A DNA stretch of 48,013 nt, from positions 7,145,171-7,193,183 of the forward strand of contig BFEA01000007.1 of NCBI GenBank assembly GCA_003427395.1, given 5' to 3'. The DNA comes from Chara braunii (taxonomy: Eukaryota > Streptophyta > Charophyceae > Charales > Characeae). The notes under the pieces were generated by a model that was not told the origin of the DNA, ran no database searches, and saw nothing but the letters and a program-made list of their open reading frames with translations. This document shows, piece by piece, positions 21,691 through 32,719 of the stretch. Position numbers and translations under genes: made by a program. How positions within the stretch are numbered: position 1 is the stretch's first letter; each line of letters opens with the position of its first letter.

Positions 21691-21926
21691 TCTCGCTTTC
21701 CAGCCGAGGTCCTTAGTGAACGAACTCAGGTCTGGTAAGTCGATGATCTAGGCAAAACGACAAAGATAAAGGTAAGTAGATAAGATAGTAGTATTAGTGA
21801 GTATCCACGAGGACAAAAGGGTTATTTTTAAGTAGGGAGATAAAACTTTGAGAAAAAGTCGAAGTTATCAAGTGTCTCGCATAGCCCAAAGCATTGTGAT
21901 AAGTAAACGATATCCGTATCTTTAAT

Positions 21927-22439
21927 ATGGCTCCTAAGGGTCGTGGGACTGACACTAGAAGAGGAAGAGGTGGAAGGCAAGGAAAGACTGCCGATAAAGC
22001 CATAGACTTGACCAAGAAACGAGGTGACTGGGAGGAAGAGTATGACGAAGGACTAGAAGAGAAGGAGGAAGGGTTAAGGGCGCGTAAACATGAGGAAGAG
22101 TGGCGTGAACGCACTCCGTCGCCAGGAAAAATGACTTACTATGCTTATAAGTATGAGAGGCGTTATGGTGCATCTCCGCCTCGTTTTGAGCCATTCAGCC
22201 GGCCCCGATTTGGACCTTACATATCACCATCTTCCTCGGCTCCAGAAAGGCAGGTGACAATCCTTCCTCAGCCGCGCTTATCGACATCAAAACTTGCGCC
22301 ACATGTTTCATATCCTCCTGTTCTTTCCCAACCTGCAACATATGATAGAAGGTTATGTATTTCGCTTTTGTTATTTCTGATATGTCAAATAGAAATTTCT
22401 GGACTAGTGTCATACTTGTTACATAAAAAGATTATATAA
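21927..22439 (+). CDS. E2 leader-proximal basic ORF, 170 residues
   Basis: ATG at 21927, TAA at 22437-22439, intact. The N-terminus is Arg/Gly-rich (RRGRGGRQGK), then comes an acidic and Arg-rich segment likely to be helical (residues 33-62), then a Pro/Ser-rich region with RYGASPPRFEPFSRPRFGP. The last 30 residues become hydrophobic and look unlike the rest. A possible 5' splice site, AAG|GTTATG, lies near 22352, so the true exon may end there and the hydrophobic tail may be intron. It is the first ORF after the PBS. I recognise no family; RGG-type composition suggests RNA binding, which is inference. E1 and E3 have no visible equivalent. Confidence 0.45.
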   Translation: MAPKGRGTDTRRGRGGRQGKTADKAIDLTKKRGDWEEEYDEGLEEKEEGLRARKHEEEWRERTPSPGKMTYYAYKYERRYGASPPRFEPFSRPRFGPYISPSSSAPERQVTILPQPRLSTSKLAPHVSYPPVLSQPATYDRRLCISLLLFLICQIEISGLVSYLLHKKII

Positions 22440-22850
22440 GGATTAGGGATTGGAATAGTATAACAAATAAAAGAAGGTTGATGAAGCCTTTTTAGATGAG
22501 GGGAAACTGAGTATTGGACCGTAGGACACGTCTACGGAAATGAAGTGGTCAATGCTCAAATATCTTCAAAACAGGTGAAGGATGGTTTAATGATAAGCAC
22601 GCCAAAGCGGCAAGGAGTGAATAAGAAGATATGGGTTTGATCAAGACAATGGGAGTGATCAACTTATTCTCACAGGCTAACTCTCACGGCTAGGCAAGCT
22701 AAGATTGTCTGTTGGAATAAGGCAATAGATCCTCTTTTAGTTCAACACTTTCAGAACTAAGGAGAGATCAGTATAGGATAGATTGCAGTAAGAGAGTACT
22801 AGATAGTGAACTAAAAATAAGGTTCTTTCTTTTGCATATTGTGTAAACAG

Positions 22851-23638
22851 AGTACAAAATGACACCGAAAATGTGGTTCGCTGTTGAGTTTTATTCGATT
22901 AACTTACCCCAGCAAAAAGGCGAAGGGATAGAAATAACACTACCCCGAAGGAAGTGGGAAGAGGGCGAAGATATGGAAACATGGTGTGGAATTTCGATAG
23001 GGCCAGAAGCCTTTATATGAGTTGAAACTGGAAAGACTACAGGAGAAAGATGTGCGATAATAAGAATGACCCTCTACCTGTCTGCACTTCTTTGGATGAC
23101 ACTTTCAATTGACATCGCGTTAGGAGAAAGTCGTTCTCTTTCCAAATATATTCTAATTGCTGGATCGGTACTCGAAGCGTTTTCTCGGAAAGTGAATAGG
23201 GAAGGAGAAGGAATGATCTTGCGATCAATTGAAGCAAAGTGGACAAAAGATTTCATCTATCCGACTATAAATGTCAAAGCAACTCTTCCTAAAGTCATAA
23301 TCGACGAAGTCTTCTCAAGAGTGGAGAATGTAGAGCGGGTCGTACTCGCGGCACGATCGGTACCAAAAAGGGGCTTTGAGTTTAAAGCGCCTGATATCAT
23401 GTGCTGTCTATACTTGGAAATGAGACTGAAACTAACAAAAAGGGATTTCTATGATGTTTTATGCATTATGAATGCATATCTGCAAAGTTATTGGTTGGAC
23501 AATCGTATGACATATTAGAAGAAGCTTCGTAAGGAAGTATGTATTGAAATTTTTATAGACGATATTCCTTCTCTTTTTGGCATGGTCAGGGGATTTTGGT
23601 ACGGAGATTGGGGGCCCTCGGACAAACTCGACAATTGA
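22851..23638 (+). pseudogene. E2 accessory ORF, copy 1
   Basis: ATG at 22859 and the final TGA at 23636-23638 give 259 codons in one frame, with two internal stops: TGA at 23018-23020 and TAG at 23516-23518. At both places copy 2 has Trp (VFVWVETG and ETFWKK), so each stop is a single G-to-A change. Shared blocks with copy 2 are WC-x-x-SIGP, TLYLSA-x-LW, (I/V)DE-x-F, N-V-ER, LYLEM, a conserved AY, and IP-x-x-FG. A 3' splice-like sequence (TTCTTTCTTTTG, then GTAAACAG at 22843-22850) lies directly before the ATG. There is no known domain and no signal peptide. The soluble mixed alpha/beta look is inference. The function is unknown. Confidence 0.6.
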
Positions 23639-24039
23639 GAAAAATGAGCAAAATCAAGAAACAGGAGATGTGTCAAGGAACGTTTTGGGTATCAGAAGGG
23701 GAACCTAAGGTCTAAGAAAGTAAGCATGTAACGGCGGGGACCATGGAAGAAGACCACTGCCTCCGATGGTATTCCTGGATTTGTGTTACCCTGACTTCCT
23801 TTCTTCTCATATCAATAGGGGCGCGAGGCCTTTAGAGTTGGTAATTGGGTTTGGATAAGATATTGAGAAAGAAGGATGGTAAGTATAACAATAAGCATTA
23901 AGGATCATTGCCTGAATGGGGAGGATGTTAATTAATAGGAAGTTTACATATAATCTTATAAGGAAGCAGACAACTTAGACAGGAGGGAATAAATTGTCAA
24001 TCTCACACTTAGATGCATTGATTTTCTTTCTTCTAACAG

Positions 24040-24831
24040 GGTACCAAGAAAACAGCCAAGATGTCATATGTTGTTCAGAGGTTCGAAGTTGAATTGCCTG
24101 TTCGCACATGTCAGGGATTGAAGATGTCATTACCTCTGGGATGGACTGAAAGGGAAGAAGAAATTACTTCTTGGTGTGACGTCTCTATTGGTCCGAAGGT
24201 ATTTGTATGGGTCGAGACTGGACATACCTTAGATTGGGAAAGTGTAATAGTACGAGCCACCTTGTATCTTTCAGCACACCTATGGAGGATGCATGGTGTA
24301 GATCTGGCACTGGGAGACATTCAACCCATATGTTAGTATGTCCAAACGACAGAGGTCGTTTTAAACGAGAAAGTTCGAGAAACAAGTTGGGGAGAACTTC
24401 GACCCATCATATCTACAACAGATACAAAATGGGCATCAAATTTCTCCTATCTCACCGAGTACGTCCAAGCAGATCTCCCAGACTTCATCGTCGATGAAGC
24501 TTTCAAAGGGCAAGCCAATGTTGAGCGAGCGACGTTGGCCGTCTTGGCCATTCCGCAGACCGGATATGCTTTCTCTACGCCCCAGGCTCTCTATCGTTTA
24601 TATCTCGAAATGGGATCAGGATTGGGAGATAGAGAGTTTGAGGAGATACTGTCCATAGTTGAGGCTTATGTCCGGGTAGATTTTACAGAGCCTAGAGAGA
24701 CCTTCTGGAAGAAGATCAAGGCTGAAATGAAGATTAAAATACGCATCGACGGTATCCCCATAATGTTTGGGGTGATATACGATTCGTGGTCTGGGAATTG
24801 GGTGTCAATCGAGGAAGTCGAAAGACATTAA
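24040..24831 (+). pseudogene. E2 accessory ORF, copy 2
   Basis: ATG at 24061 to TAA at 24829-24831, 257 codons in one frame with a single internal TAG at 24334-24336. The frame is also open from 24040, the base after the 3' splice-like sequence TTTTCTTTCTTCTAACAG that ends at 24039, giving GTKKTAK before the Met. It aligns with copy 1 over the full length with perhaps a third of residues identical by eye, so the duplication is old and both copies long evolved as proteins. It sits about 170 bp before gag. The family is unrecognised. It could be an envelope-position or regulatory accessory gene, but there is no membrane segment to support an envelope role. Confidence 0.6.
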
Positions 24832-24999
24832 TGATGGAGAATCAGAAGTTGTGAATCTAATTTAAGTAGGAGGGGGGAGTATTCCAAAAAGGGACATTAG
24901 TAAGCCGGTACTAAAAGCAAAGGCAAAAATTTGAAAAATAATTCAGCGACTTGTTATTTTTTTTCATGTGATAACAAATCAACCAAAGGTTGAGGAAAG

Positions 25000-26930
25000 A
25001 TGGGGGATGGCGCTGGATAAGGGTCCATTACTGCTACAGACATCGCTAAGTTACTGGATAATAGAAACATCAGGCGGTCGCAATTACCCCGGATAGAAAT
25101 CTTTCCGTTCAAAGCAGAAAGGGTCTCGCACTGGCTAGAGTTGCTAGAGCAGGTCTTCAATCGTTTAACCCCAGCTGAGAAATTCGCTCAGTTATATGAA
25201 TATGTATGGTGGGAGCTTCGTCCGGATGTGGAAAGGATTGTAACCGATGCCCAAGGGAACTGGGATGACTTCGAGAAAGAAATGCAGAGGAAGTACAAAT
25301 TAGGAGATGGGTTGTTGACCGTAGACGAGCTTCACAACGTTAGCCGAAGTGGCTTTACTACAATAGGGGTCTTTGCAACGACTTTTGCAAAGATGGCGGC
25401 GAGAGTTCCAGGGTTTTCCGAAGAAATGCAGTGTGTAATCTTCCTTGGAAAATTCTCTGGATATGAAGCAATGGAATTGACCCGAGGAGGAGCCCAGGGA
25501 AGAAGATATCATGGGAAACCATAAAGAGGAACCTGACATCCGAAGATCTGGATCAGGTATTCCACCATCAAGTAAAGATGGAAAGGAAGAAGAGAAAGGA
25601 AGTAGGAGTCATCCAAGGGGTTGACTAAGCCTTAGGAGGAATATTAAGCAGTATGGCAACTCAGCTGAAAGAATTGAGAGATAAAGTTGACTCAGGATCT
25701 GTAATGGCAGTGGGTCAGGCAACAAGTAAGAGGAAGTATGGAGAAGGGGAAGAAAAGGAAGAAGGAGGGAAAAAGTCTGAGACAGTAATCCAACCAAAGA
25801 AGACACAAAGGCAAAATCGCAATCAAGCAACGGGAGGACAGGGAACCGGCAGAGGACAGGCTGGTCGTGGAAAACAAAACCCAGGATCTCTAAAGGGACC
25901 TTGGCCGGTTGCGGCACCAGTAGGAGCTTGCCAAGGGTACTTCCCAGAAAATCAATGGTCAGGGTATGAACCAAATATGCCTCACATGCAGGAAGCCGGG
26001 CCTTCACAGGGTCGAGGTGGAGGTCAACCTCAGCACGCACCGCTAGAAAACCAAGGGCAGCAGCAGTTTCAGGGGCAAGGACACGGACAAGGACAAGGTA
26101 GAAATAAGAGCGGAGGAAGAGGAAATGGTCAGGGAGGCCGAGGATACAGAGGAAGAGGAAATGGGGGACAAGGAGGAAGCTGGGGCAATCAAAGAGTCCC
26201 TCAACAAGGAAATTATAACCAAACGAACTTCAACCAAATCGGCCAAGGTTTCAATCAAGGCTATAACCAGGGTTATGGCCAAAGTTATAACCAGAACTAT
26301 GGTAGGGGTTTTGGCAGAAGTGATGGGCAGTGGAACGGTCAGGGATTTGGAAGAGGATGGATAGATTACAGTGAGTGTATATGCACGCACTGTACGATCA
26401 GAGGACACACTGTAAAAAAGTGTCATGTCAGGAGAATGGATGAAGATGATGGATTAATTACGTCAAGCATAGATGGAGATGTGTTCAATAAGACAGGAAG
26501 GCAGATAGACCCAAACATTCCAGGAGGCACTAGAAAGGAAGCACTCAGAGTTGCGGGACTTGGACCGAGTGGGCCAGCCATGTTTCGCATATGGCAGGAG
26601 AAAGAGGACCCGTTTGTTTGGGTAGAAGAAATTGATGAGTTGAGTAATTTGTTAGGAAGAGGAATGAGAATAAGTGAGGAAAAAGAAGATGTCCCGCTGA
26701 TTGAGATTGAGCCAGAAGAAGACAATGAGGTAAATGAGTCATCAAAGGAGGTTATGGGAAGGATGAAAGACCCGGTGGATAAGATGAGAAGGTTAAACAC
26801 AAGAATGACAGACATCTGTAGAGAAGTTAAAGACTTGGAAATGAACATTCCGCATGTATTCACCATGGGACAGGAAAAAGAAGCTTCCGAGCCAAGAGCA
26901 CATAATGTCAGAGCCGTAAGGGCGACTTAG
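25000..26930 (+). pseudogene. gag: E2 gag with Q/N/G-rich region and zinc knuckle
   Basis: ATG at 25000 fits the length of the E3 Gag. A TAA at 25018-25020 breaks it after six codons. Capsid-like sequence (LEQVFNRLTPAEKFAQLYEY, NWDDFEKEMQRKYKL) runs to about 25480, where a frameshift leads to the frame ending at the TAG at 26928-26930; another stop lies near 25624. Then follow a Lys/Glu-rich stretch, a long Gly/Gln/Asn/Tyr/Arg-rich region (about 25810-26360), and an intact zinc knuckle at 26382-26423 (C-x2-C-x4-H-x4-C, CTHCTIRGHTVKKC). After it DPNIPGGTRKEALR matches E3. The protease frame is the same, past the single TAG. Confidence 0.85.
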
Positions 26931-28276
26931 GCCCAACAAGCTTCCACCATGAGTCAAGGAAGAGAAGGTTCCGAGTCAAGGGCATCCAACGCCAGAGCAG
27001 TGCGAGCAACCCTGGCCGCTGGATCAGACGCACCTTATCAGGCACTAAGGAATTATACTCCCCATACCACACGAAAATCAAAGGGGGGTAATACGTCCAA
27101 GGAACCGGCTCAGCTTCCTTTGCCACCTCAGGCAGAAGCCTCAATCGATATAGGAGAAGATGAGGAGGATCAAGATGAGGTGCTTAGAGGAGAAGAGAAC
27201 AAACGCGCAGAGCAGAGGGCCAAAAAGCGTAAGACTAATGATGAAAAGGAGAAGGTTGGGGAAAAATCGAAGAAGAAGTGGAGGTACCAAACCTCAATTG
27301 AAGAAGGTGTAGACCTGGAGAATTTAGTAAACAAACTTCTCGAGGGACACAATGAGTTGCTGAACCTGAAAGAGATTTTGGCAACAACGCCAAAACTCAG
27401 AGAGTTGGTCAAGGCTAATCTGACAAGGAAAAAAGTGGCAACAGTTAGGCCCGGAGACTTGATCCCCAAAGAAGCCAACTGGACGATTGCTGGCAGCAAA
27501 ATGGACTGGAAGTCAGTAGGAACAGGGTCCATTGATGTTAACATCAGGGGAAAGGGTTGTCCGAGAATGGTAGGTACAGGAGCAGAGATGAACATCATGA
27601 ACTCGGAAAGAGTTAAAAAGTTGGGACTGGAAATTGACGAGAGAGACTGTGGATACCTTAATGGGGCAAGTGGAAAGTCAGGATGTACTGGCATAGCATC
27701 AAATGTGATAGTGGAAGTTGGGCGAGTAAAGGCTCGTTTTTGTTTTTATATCATGCCCGGCTTGGATCTTCATATATTACTAGGAAGGTCTTTTTTATCG
27801 CGCTCGGAGGCTTTCATCATGAACAAGCATGATGGGACCATGTTTGTGATTCTATGTGACCCAGCGTGCGGGAACTTTCAGGTCATCACCTGTAAGAATA
27901 GAGATCCTCATAGCTCAAAGAACTGCCTCAATGCGGGATCATATACCTTTGAGGAGTCAGAGGAAAGGAGGAAAGAGTTGGAGTGGGGGTCTGATGAGGA
28001 AGATGAAGGAGAGGAGATGAAGGATTAACTTTAAGTTTGGCAAACATTGACCAAGCTATGTATATGGTCTCCGCGTATGAGATGACGAAACCAGAAGTAA
28101 TCAAAGCTCTGGCAGACAAGTTATATGATTACCCTGAAGGAGGCAAGTTGGAACTGGTTTACAAGCCGCCATCCACACAAGAAGCAAGAATGCGGGGGCC
28201 GTATGCTCAAGCAAGCGGCCAGCATTTTTTAGGGGTGGGCTCAAGCAAGGAAGCAAAAGGAGGTACAAGGCAGTAG
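26931..28276 (+). pseudogene. E2 aspartic protease region
   Basis: In frame with gag after the TAG at 26928. It starts with a Lys/Glu-rich linker and a helix (DLENLVNKLLEGHNELLNLK), then the protease box reads RMVGTGAEMNIM at about 27564-27599. The catalytic Asp of D-T-G is Gly (GGT at 27573-27575), so this copy would be inactive. DLHILLGRSFLSRSEAFI and the following NKHDGTMFVILCDP match E3 closely. An indel between about 27960 and 28020 shifts the frame to the one ending at 28276. That frame passes the heptamer at 28225-28231. Confidence 0.8.
28225..28231 (+). promoter_or_regulatory. E2 candidate -1 ribosomal frameshift site, T TTT TTA
   Basis: The protease frame reads CAG CAT TTT TTA GGG GTG. 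A -1 slip gives the frame that continues RRYKAVDKKRHPVPVLVT into RT. Position and phase are identical to E1 and E3. I see no strong hairpin in the next 15 bases. Confidence 0.7.
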
Positions 28277-29140
28277 ATAAGAAGAGGCACCCAGTTCCAG
28301 TTCTAGTAACACACGAGGAGGGTGTGTACTACGAACAAGAGAGGGAACTGATAGGGCAGATGAAAGAGAGATGGGATGAGGAGAGTTGCAAAATCAACGA
28401 AGAGACAAAGGGAGATTTGATTATTGGGGAACCGGGTTTTTTGACAGAGCAGGAGAAGGCGCTGGTAGTAGGGTTGATGGAGGAAAAACATCGTGCCTAT
28501 GCCTTCAATGATGATAAGAGGGGTAGGTTAGATGTGGATAAAGTGAAAATGATCCGAATCCACAGAATCCCTCACCAACCATGGAATGTTGGAGGAGCCA
28601 GATACTCAAACCCCGATAATCAAAGAAGAGTAGTGGAGTATTTGGATGGGAAGTTTGAATCGCATGTGGCAGGGTACACTCTAGCGGACCATACACATCA
28701 CCATGGTTTTATTTTATTAAGGCAAACGGAGTGCTTAGGTGGGTGCAAGATTTGCAGAAATTAAACGCTGTAACAGTTAGGGATGCTGGTGGGTTTCCTA
28801 ACGCAGATCAGCTCTCTAAGGCATGCGCAGAAAGGGTTATTATTTCGCTCATAGATCTGTATTCTGGTTACGACCAGTTTCCAGTCTATCCGGCTGATAG
28901 GCCAATCACTGCGATGCACACTCCCAGAGGTTTGATTCATATGAACGTGGCACCCCAGGGATGGACAAACGCAGTAGCCATGGTGCAGAGGAGCATGGTA
29001 AGAATCATACAATCGATCAACCCACAAATTACTGAGCCCTATATTGATGACCTTGCGGTAAAAGGATCAATGGAGAAAAATGAGCAAGAGGTTGCACCTG
29101 GCATAAGGAAGTTTGTCTAGGATCATGTCAACGATCTTTG
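28232..29140 (+). pseudogene. pol: E2 reverse transcriptase, N-terminal half
   Basis: Reads in the -1 frame from the heptamer. It holds FNDDKRGRLDVDKVKMI, then PWNVGGARYSNPDNQRRV. A frameshift near 28690-28740 leads into WVQDLQKLNAVTVRDAGG, the palm (SLIDLYSGYDQFPVYPADRP), HTPRGLIHMNVAPQGWTNAV, and YIDD at 29040-29051. GIRKFV is followed by TAG at 29118-29120, where E1 and E3 have Trp (VWEH). Homology ends about 20 codons later. The polymerase triad (D in LIDLY and DD in YIDD) is present, but thumb, connection and RNase H are missing. Confidence 0.85.
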
Positions 29141-29503
29141 AAAAATACTTGACTTGTTATAAGAGTACAACATATGTTAATACAGAAGTTCAAACAAGTA
29201 ATAGGCGACCTTCCTGGAAGCCTCTACTACTCCTTGATCGGAGCTCAGTCTACCTTTCATAAGCGTAATAGGACGATCCAACGGGAGTCACCCTACTACT
29301 AACTTAGAGTCGGACGAGCTTGAGATTAAGTCAGTGTTTTTTGAATGATTCGAAGTGCCATACTTGGTATGTTAGAATGTAGCCAAGTGGTTTATATAGA
29401 ATGATTCTATGGAAGCCTCCTATATCCAGATCTAATGTTAACTAATCAGGTCATTGGTAATCATGCAATGCCAAACAAGTAGCAGGGTTTGTCAATTCTC
29501 TTC
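29141..29503. other. Spacer after truncated E2
   Basis: Unique-looking AT-rich sequence with no gene or element that I recognise. Confidence 0.5.
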
Positions 29504-29905
29504 CTGTTAGTTGATCCCTAGATCAAACAAAGCATTAAGATGACCGTCCAGGGAGCCACCTAATATCTGTTTGATATGTAGGGAACCAAATTGTTTGTAA
29601 TTGTCAGTTGATCCCCAGATCAAACAAAATATTAAGATGACCCTCCCGGGAGTCATCTAATATCTGTTCGATGTATAGGGAACCAAAAAGATTATTTGTA
29701 GTTGTTAATTCATCCCAGATCAAACAGAATATTAAGATGACCCTCTTGGGAGCCATCTAATATTTGTCTGATACATAGGGGATAAATAAATTATTTGTAG
29801 TTGTTATTTGATCCCTAGATCAAACAGAATATTAAGATGACCCTCCTAGAAGCCATCTAATATATGTCTGATACATAGGGGGTCAAAATTATTTATAGTT
29901 GTCCT
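29504..29905 (+). repeat. About 100-bp tandem repeat, four copies
   Basis: The unit core TTGATCCCTAGATCAAACA recurs with GATCAAAC at 29521, 29618, 29718 and 29818 (97, 100, 100 bp), each followed by ATTAAGATGACC, CATCTAATAT and ATAGGG. The core TTGATCC-x-AGATCAA is itself a near-palindrome. Confidence 0.9.
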
Positions 29906-30572
29906 GGGAGTCCAATTATTAAGTTAGGCAAAGGCATGTTGACTTACAAGGAAGGCAACACAGATCGTCCTAGACTCAGGAGTTCGTGTACTCACCCGGG
30001 AGTACTTAATTCCCTCCTTAAGTCTAATCCAATCTTTCGATAGTAGAACTCCACCAGAGAATCCTATTACCTCTGCTTTTGTCAGTTATTTGAAAACGAC
30101 GTATTCCACGGAAGTATCGGATTAGTTCTTGCCTTGGTTAAATCAGTTGAAAACGTGTACTTCATGGAAGTACTGGATTAATTCTTGGATTTAACTTTTT
30201 GAGTTATCAGGGAAAATGTACGGCATCTTCCCATCCTTAATGTTGAAGTCCAGGGCTAAATAGTTAGGCTGGGTAGCTTGCACGGCAAATACCCTTTTAA
30301 TCATTTCAGACAGCGCGACGACCCCAACAGAGGCCTTCATCGAACTGCCTTTCTTGTCTCAAAACCAAGCAGGCTAAGTTTCCTTCTCGGTTCTTGCCTA
30401 GGTTCCTTTCCTTTCCTCGGGCAAGCTCCTCATTCCAATCATATAGTATTTTTCTTAGTTGATATGATTAGTCCTGAAGAAACCTATAAATAGTATATTA
30501 CATAAATACGCAGGCATTTTGCTAGAAGGGGTGTAGTTTATCAGGGATATGGAGAAGGAATCGATGACGCGT
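29906..30572. other. Spacer left of the E3 3' LTR
   Basis: No gene. It shows diverged short repeats (GTATTCCACGGAAGTATCGG near 30100 and GTACTTCATGGAAGTACTGG near 30160), spaced about 60 bp. The base pairs before 30573 read CGCGT, a candidate target-site sequence for E3 that cannot be tested because the other flank is outside the window. Confidence 0.5.
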
Positions 30573-30734
30573 TGTCGAGCGCATTGGCCCCCGCGCGAGC
30601 GAGGGCCCTCCCGACCGCGTCACGCAGGAGAAACTTAGTCTTTTAAATTTTTAGAAACAACTCGATGACGACACAATAACCCGCGTCGACCCTTCGCCGC
30701 TCCGCCCGAGTGCGCCAGCTGTACATCCCGCGGA

Positions 30735-30805
30735 CCCCTACGACAGGATAGGTTATCGCAGGGCACAACTTACCTTCCCTAAGGGGATGTCACCACCCTT
30801 AGGGG
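30735..30805 (-). promoter_or_regulatory. E3 leader hairpins and splice donor
   Basis: Read on the minus strand: stem CCCTAAGGG (30804-30796) and CCCTTAGGG (30785-30777) around loop TGGTGACATC; then AG|GTAAGT inside a small GGTA/TGCC hairpin; then CCTGCGA pairing with TCGTAGG. The copy at 44114-44183 keeps these features, with loop TGGTGACAGC. Confidence 0.55.
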
Positions 30806-32719
30806 CGTATCCCCGCCGAGCTACCGACCCACATGCGAAAGCTTTTATAATGCAATCGCAGAGGTAGGTCAATCGAGGGCGTTTGCTCGTTCGCTGTAGC
30901 ATAGGTACGCATGGTTGAACACCAAACTGGACCCGAACATCGTCCGTCCCTGGGGCGCTGATCTCCCAGGAATCGGACCGACGTCAGTCGACTAGGACGT
31001 GATATTCCAAGCGTAAGAAAAACTCAATCAATCGTAGCCCCTTCTTTCAAGGACAATCAATATGTTACAAAAGACTCATGTCAATGTAAGTTGAATTACC
31101 TTCCAAAATCATCCTACATACAATACAATCATGCATATCACTCGCTTCAATCTAATCGATAAAGGTTAACTTGACTTCCATCTAACGACGAGACAACATG
31201 AGTTGACTCGTCTTCGAACCTCACTTGTCAACAACCGGATAAAAAAACGGCATGACTTACATGCGTAGCGACGCTTCAATGGCGTCTGACCAAAATATCT
31301 TCACGCTGTCTGCCAAATGGCTGAACTGTCACGATTTTTCCGACTCGATGAGATGCGTTACCAAGTTCTTTCATCCTGCCCCATACTGACTGCTAGCGAG
31401 GAATATGAGCGCCCCGACTCTCAAGCAAAGTTAGAGTGACATTGTTTTAATGATGACTTCACTACTTCTCTCACTTTGGTGTGAATGACATCTGCAAATA
31501 ACTCGGCTACCACCTATACAAATCAGCGACCAGCTCGAACAATCGGACGCTCGATGCCCCATTAAGGTCAGGGATCCACCTTCAAACTTTGTCGGTCGCT
31601 CTGTCCTCCTGGACAATAATTACTTTTTTTGTTCCTAAGTACCAGCTTTCAACATGAAGCTATCTACAGCAATACTCTATTCACATCTTCACGTCAACTA
31701 GTCTGATCACCTCAGGTTTGCACTTCTTATGGTGCAACCCTATCTGCGAAGATAGTGCCTAGTCGCACTCCGTCCATAGCTAGTGAAAACACGAACTGGG
31801 CTTCTTATGGCGTCAGTTCTCCATTCGTCTGTGGCTCCTAAGACGACCACAAAGGGTAAACTATGACGGTCCTCCTTAGCGTAAGCCGACAATGACTTAA
31901 CGTTTTCCGTGAATAGCGCATGTCCATCCCCTAGGAGGTGGTCTGGGATACCCCTCGTCCTCGCCCGAGTGAACCTCGGATCTCAGACGTCGGGTCGGCT
32001 CCGCCACAACAGCAAGGTATCCCCCCGCAGTGTCGTCCACTCCGAGTCGATCACAGGGCCGGCCCCTAAGGCAACAAACCCCCGCCTCAGATGCCTCCTA
32101 GGGAAAGAAAACGCCTCTACCACAGCAGACGATCAACCCCTTGCTGCCTGACGTCAAGGTGAACCTAGACGAAGAAGAAGATCACAGAGAAGAAAAGCAT
32201 TCAGACAGGCGGGCATAGACAAAGGTGGTCATTCGGGAAAGAATCCGTAACATCTGGAACGATTCCATGTCCGATTAAGTTCCTTTTTTTTTGTGTCTGT
32301 GATCGCTCCTTTTATTGTCGTCAACTGATTTTCTCTCTTATGACATCAGATCAAACAACAAGTTCAAAGGAAAACAATGCAATTCATACTCACGTTAGAC
32401 TTTTATTCACACACGCAAACACACATCTTCTCTACCTATCCAGTGAACATTCAAAGAATAGGGCCAAGCAAGTGTGGGTTCACACAGATGTGAAGGGGTC
32501 TGAGTCAAACAACTGACCGTGAGTAAAGTTGAAGAGACGGCCCACTCAAGAAGACCGTGTAAAATCACACTCCAGAGAAGACAATCGTCACAACAAGTTG
32601 CCCGCAAAACGATCTACACTACTTCCTAGTACGGTCACTTGCCGTGACACCCTCTCAACACACAACCACCTCCCAGTAATCTGACGGCGTCTCAGCGTCT
32701 CCCCCACCAACCGTACCAC

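Larger units (their letters stand above)
21671..29140 (+). mobile_element. E2: degraded Ty3/gypsy-type retrotransposon, 3' truncated
   Basis: Order on the plus strand: PBS, basic ORF, two accessory ORFs, gag, protease, a -1 frameshift site, and RT up to just past the YIDD box. Similarity ends near 29140 inside RT, with no RNase H, integrase or 3' LTR. It is the best preserved copy of the accessory module. Confidence 0.85.
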
